Source: a virus. Taken from it: a stretch of 22,922 nucleotides of DNA. Positions within the stretch are counted from its first letter, which is position 1. Every line of letters starts with the position of its first letter. The stretch is from the IMG/VR virus record IMGVR_UViG_3300025093_000132, positions 1 to 22,922 of that record; one strand, written 5' to 3'. Positions 22,149 to 22,922 of this stretch are shown here, in pieces. Made by a program: the position numbers and the translations under genes. The notes under the pieces were generated by a model. That model searched no databases and was not told where the DNA came from. It saw only the letters and a program-made list of their open reading frames with translations.

Positions 22149-22155
22149 ACCTCCT
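22149..22155 (-). promoter_or_regulatory. Strong Shine-Dalgarno site
   Basis: AGGAGGT on the minus strand, four bases before the ATG of the 72-residue gene. It is the best ribosome site in the window and supports that small gene as real. Confidence 0.9.
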
Positions 22156-22161
22156 AAGAAA

Positions 22162-22922
22162 TTAGTCAGCAGCTTGCAGTTCGATAGCGCAAGCAGGGTT
22201 AAGAGTACCAGCACCCATTGCCAGACGACCAACAATCAGGTCACCTTGATACATGGTGCGAACGTCAGAGCCAGAGGTCTGAACGCTAGGACCAACAGCA
22301 GTCAACACACCAGCAGCATCCTTCTGATAGATCAGACCAGCATGGTTGGTGAAGTCACCACCGTAGAAGTTGTTCTCACCATCAACTGCATCAACCACAC
22401 CGCTAGTGCCAGCACCAGTCAGCAGGAAAGGCAGGTTGTTAGAACGCTTGATGGAGATACCAGCAATCTCATACAGACCCTGACCGGAGTTCAGGTTGCC
22501 TTGAGTGTTGCCGTAGTCACGGTTCAGGATGTTGGAGTCAACCTGAGAGATCAGAGCGTAGTACTGACGAGGAGCCAGCACAGCGAAGCGACCTTCCCGA
22601 GGCACATTCTTTTCGTCAAGGATGGAAGCTGCTTCGAAGAAGGAGTCAACCAAAGCTTGAGCGTTATAAGCATTACCATCACCCATACGGATGATCGAAC
22701 CACCAGGCTCAGGACCAGGTGCAGCAGTCACAGGGTGAGCTTCACGTGCAGCCAGAGCAATGGTACGGAAGATCTTCTTGTCATATGCTTCAGCCAGAGC
22801 GTGACCGATCTTCTTGGAGATCTCACCACGCAGGGAGTAATGAGCAAGAGTCTCATCGAGGTCATAGACAAATGCCGAAGAAATCAGCAAATCATCCATG
22901 ACGATGGTCTTCTCAGCCAACG
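22162..22922 (-). CDS. Major capsid protein (T7 gp10-like), N-terminal part beyond the window edge
   Basis: The shell-forming HK97-fold capsid protein. About 253 C-terminal residues are in the window. The frame is open to the right edge, and the first codon near 22920 is TTG, not a true start. The first visible segment, EKTIVMDDLLISSAFVYDLD followed by ETLAHYSLRGE, aligns with T7 gp10 near residue 90 (EKVITIDGLLTADVLIYDIE), so roughly 90 residues are missing. Further matches are APRQYYALISQ, YEIAGISIKRSNNLP and, near the end, DLIVGRLAMGAGTLNPACAI, where T7 has a YAMGHGGLRPEAA stretch. As in T7 it is followed within the next genes by a terminator. No -1 frameshift extension like T7 gp10B is apparent, though I did not test this in depth. 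Confidence 0.95.
   Translation of the reverse strand, partial: LAEKTIVMDDLLISSAFVYDLDETLAHYSLRGEISKKIGHALAEAYDKKIFRTIALAAREAHPVTAAPGPEPGGSIIRMGDGNAYNAQALVDSFFEAASILDEKNVPREGRFAVLAPRQYYALISQVDSNILNRDYGNTQGNLNSGQGLYEIAGISIKRSNNLPFLLTGAGTSGVVDAVDGENNFYGGDFTNHAGLIYQKDAAGVLTAVGPSVQTSGSDVRTMYQGDLIVGRLAMGAGTLNPACAIELQAAD

Overview
The window is the late structural and packaging half of a T7-like podovirus genome (Autographiviridae type), with every recognisable gene on the minus strand. The gene order read right to left is the T7 order: major capsid protein (5' end cut by the right edge), tail tubular proteins A and B (gp11, gp12), gp13-like, gp14, gp15 and gp16 internal virion proteins, a gp17-type tail fiber, small terminase (gp18 type) and large terminase (gp19 type, 3' end cut by the left edge). 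The laminin-G/SPRY-like and repeat-type tail proteins and the short structural proteins after the capsid gene look like those of marine phages. A cyanophage or other marine-bacterium podovirus is therefore the best guess, but no host marker gene lies in the window.

Region by region in transcription order: (1) 22922-21405, capsid gene plus two short genes with strong Shine-Dalgarno sites, closed by a strong UUCG-loop rho-independent terminator at 21370-21396. T7 has its terminator Tphi at the same place, between genes 10 and 11. (2) 21343-16351, tail tube/nozzle proteins and gp13/gp14 homologs. (3) 16354-9645, two very large internal core (ejection) proteins. The first carries a lambda-lysozyme-like domain followed by what looks like a circularly permuted M23 peptidase domain. 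(4) 9642-2781, a T7-tail-domain fiber with long beta repeats, a second large adhesin-like protein and a small tail-assembly-chaperone-like protein. (5) 2806-1, small terminase, four small genes (two with HNH-type motifs, two strongly basic) and large terminase.

Genes are packed with overlaps of 4 to about 26 nt (several ATGA/GTGA junctions) or gaps of a few bases, so translational coupling is likely throughout. The largest gene-free gap is 62 nt, upstream of the large terminase, so no stretch of 300 bases lacks a gene. I see no holin, spanin or separate endolysin, no tRNA, no CRISPR and no IS element.

The most interesting points are the permuted peptidase-like module on the gp15-type protein, the move of the murein-hydrolase domain from gp16 (as in T7) to gp15, and the HNH-rich basic gene cluster wedged between the two terminase subunits.
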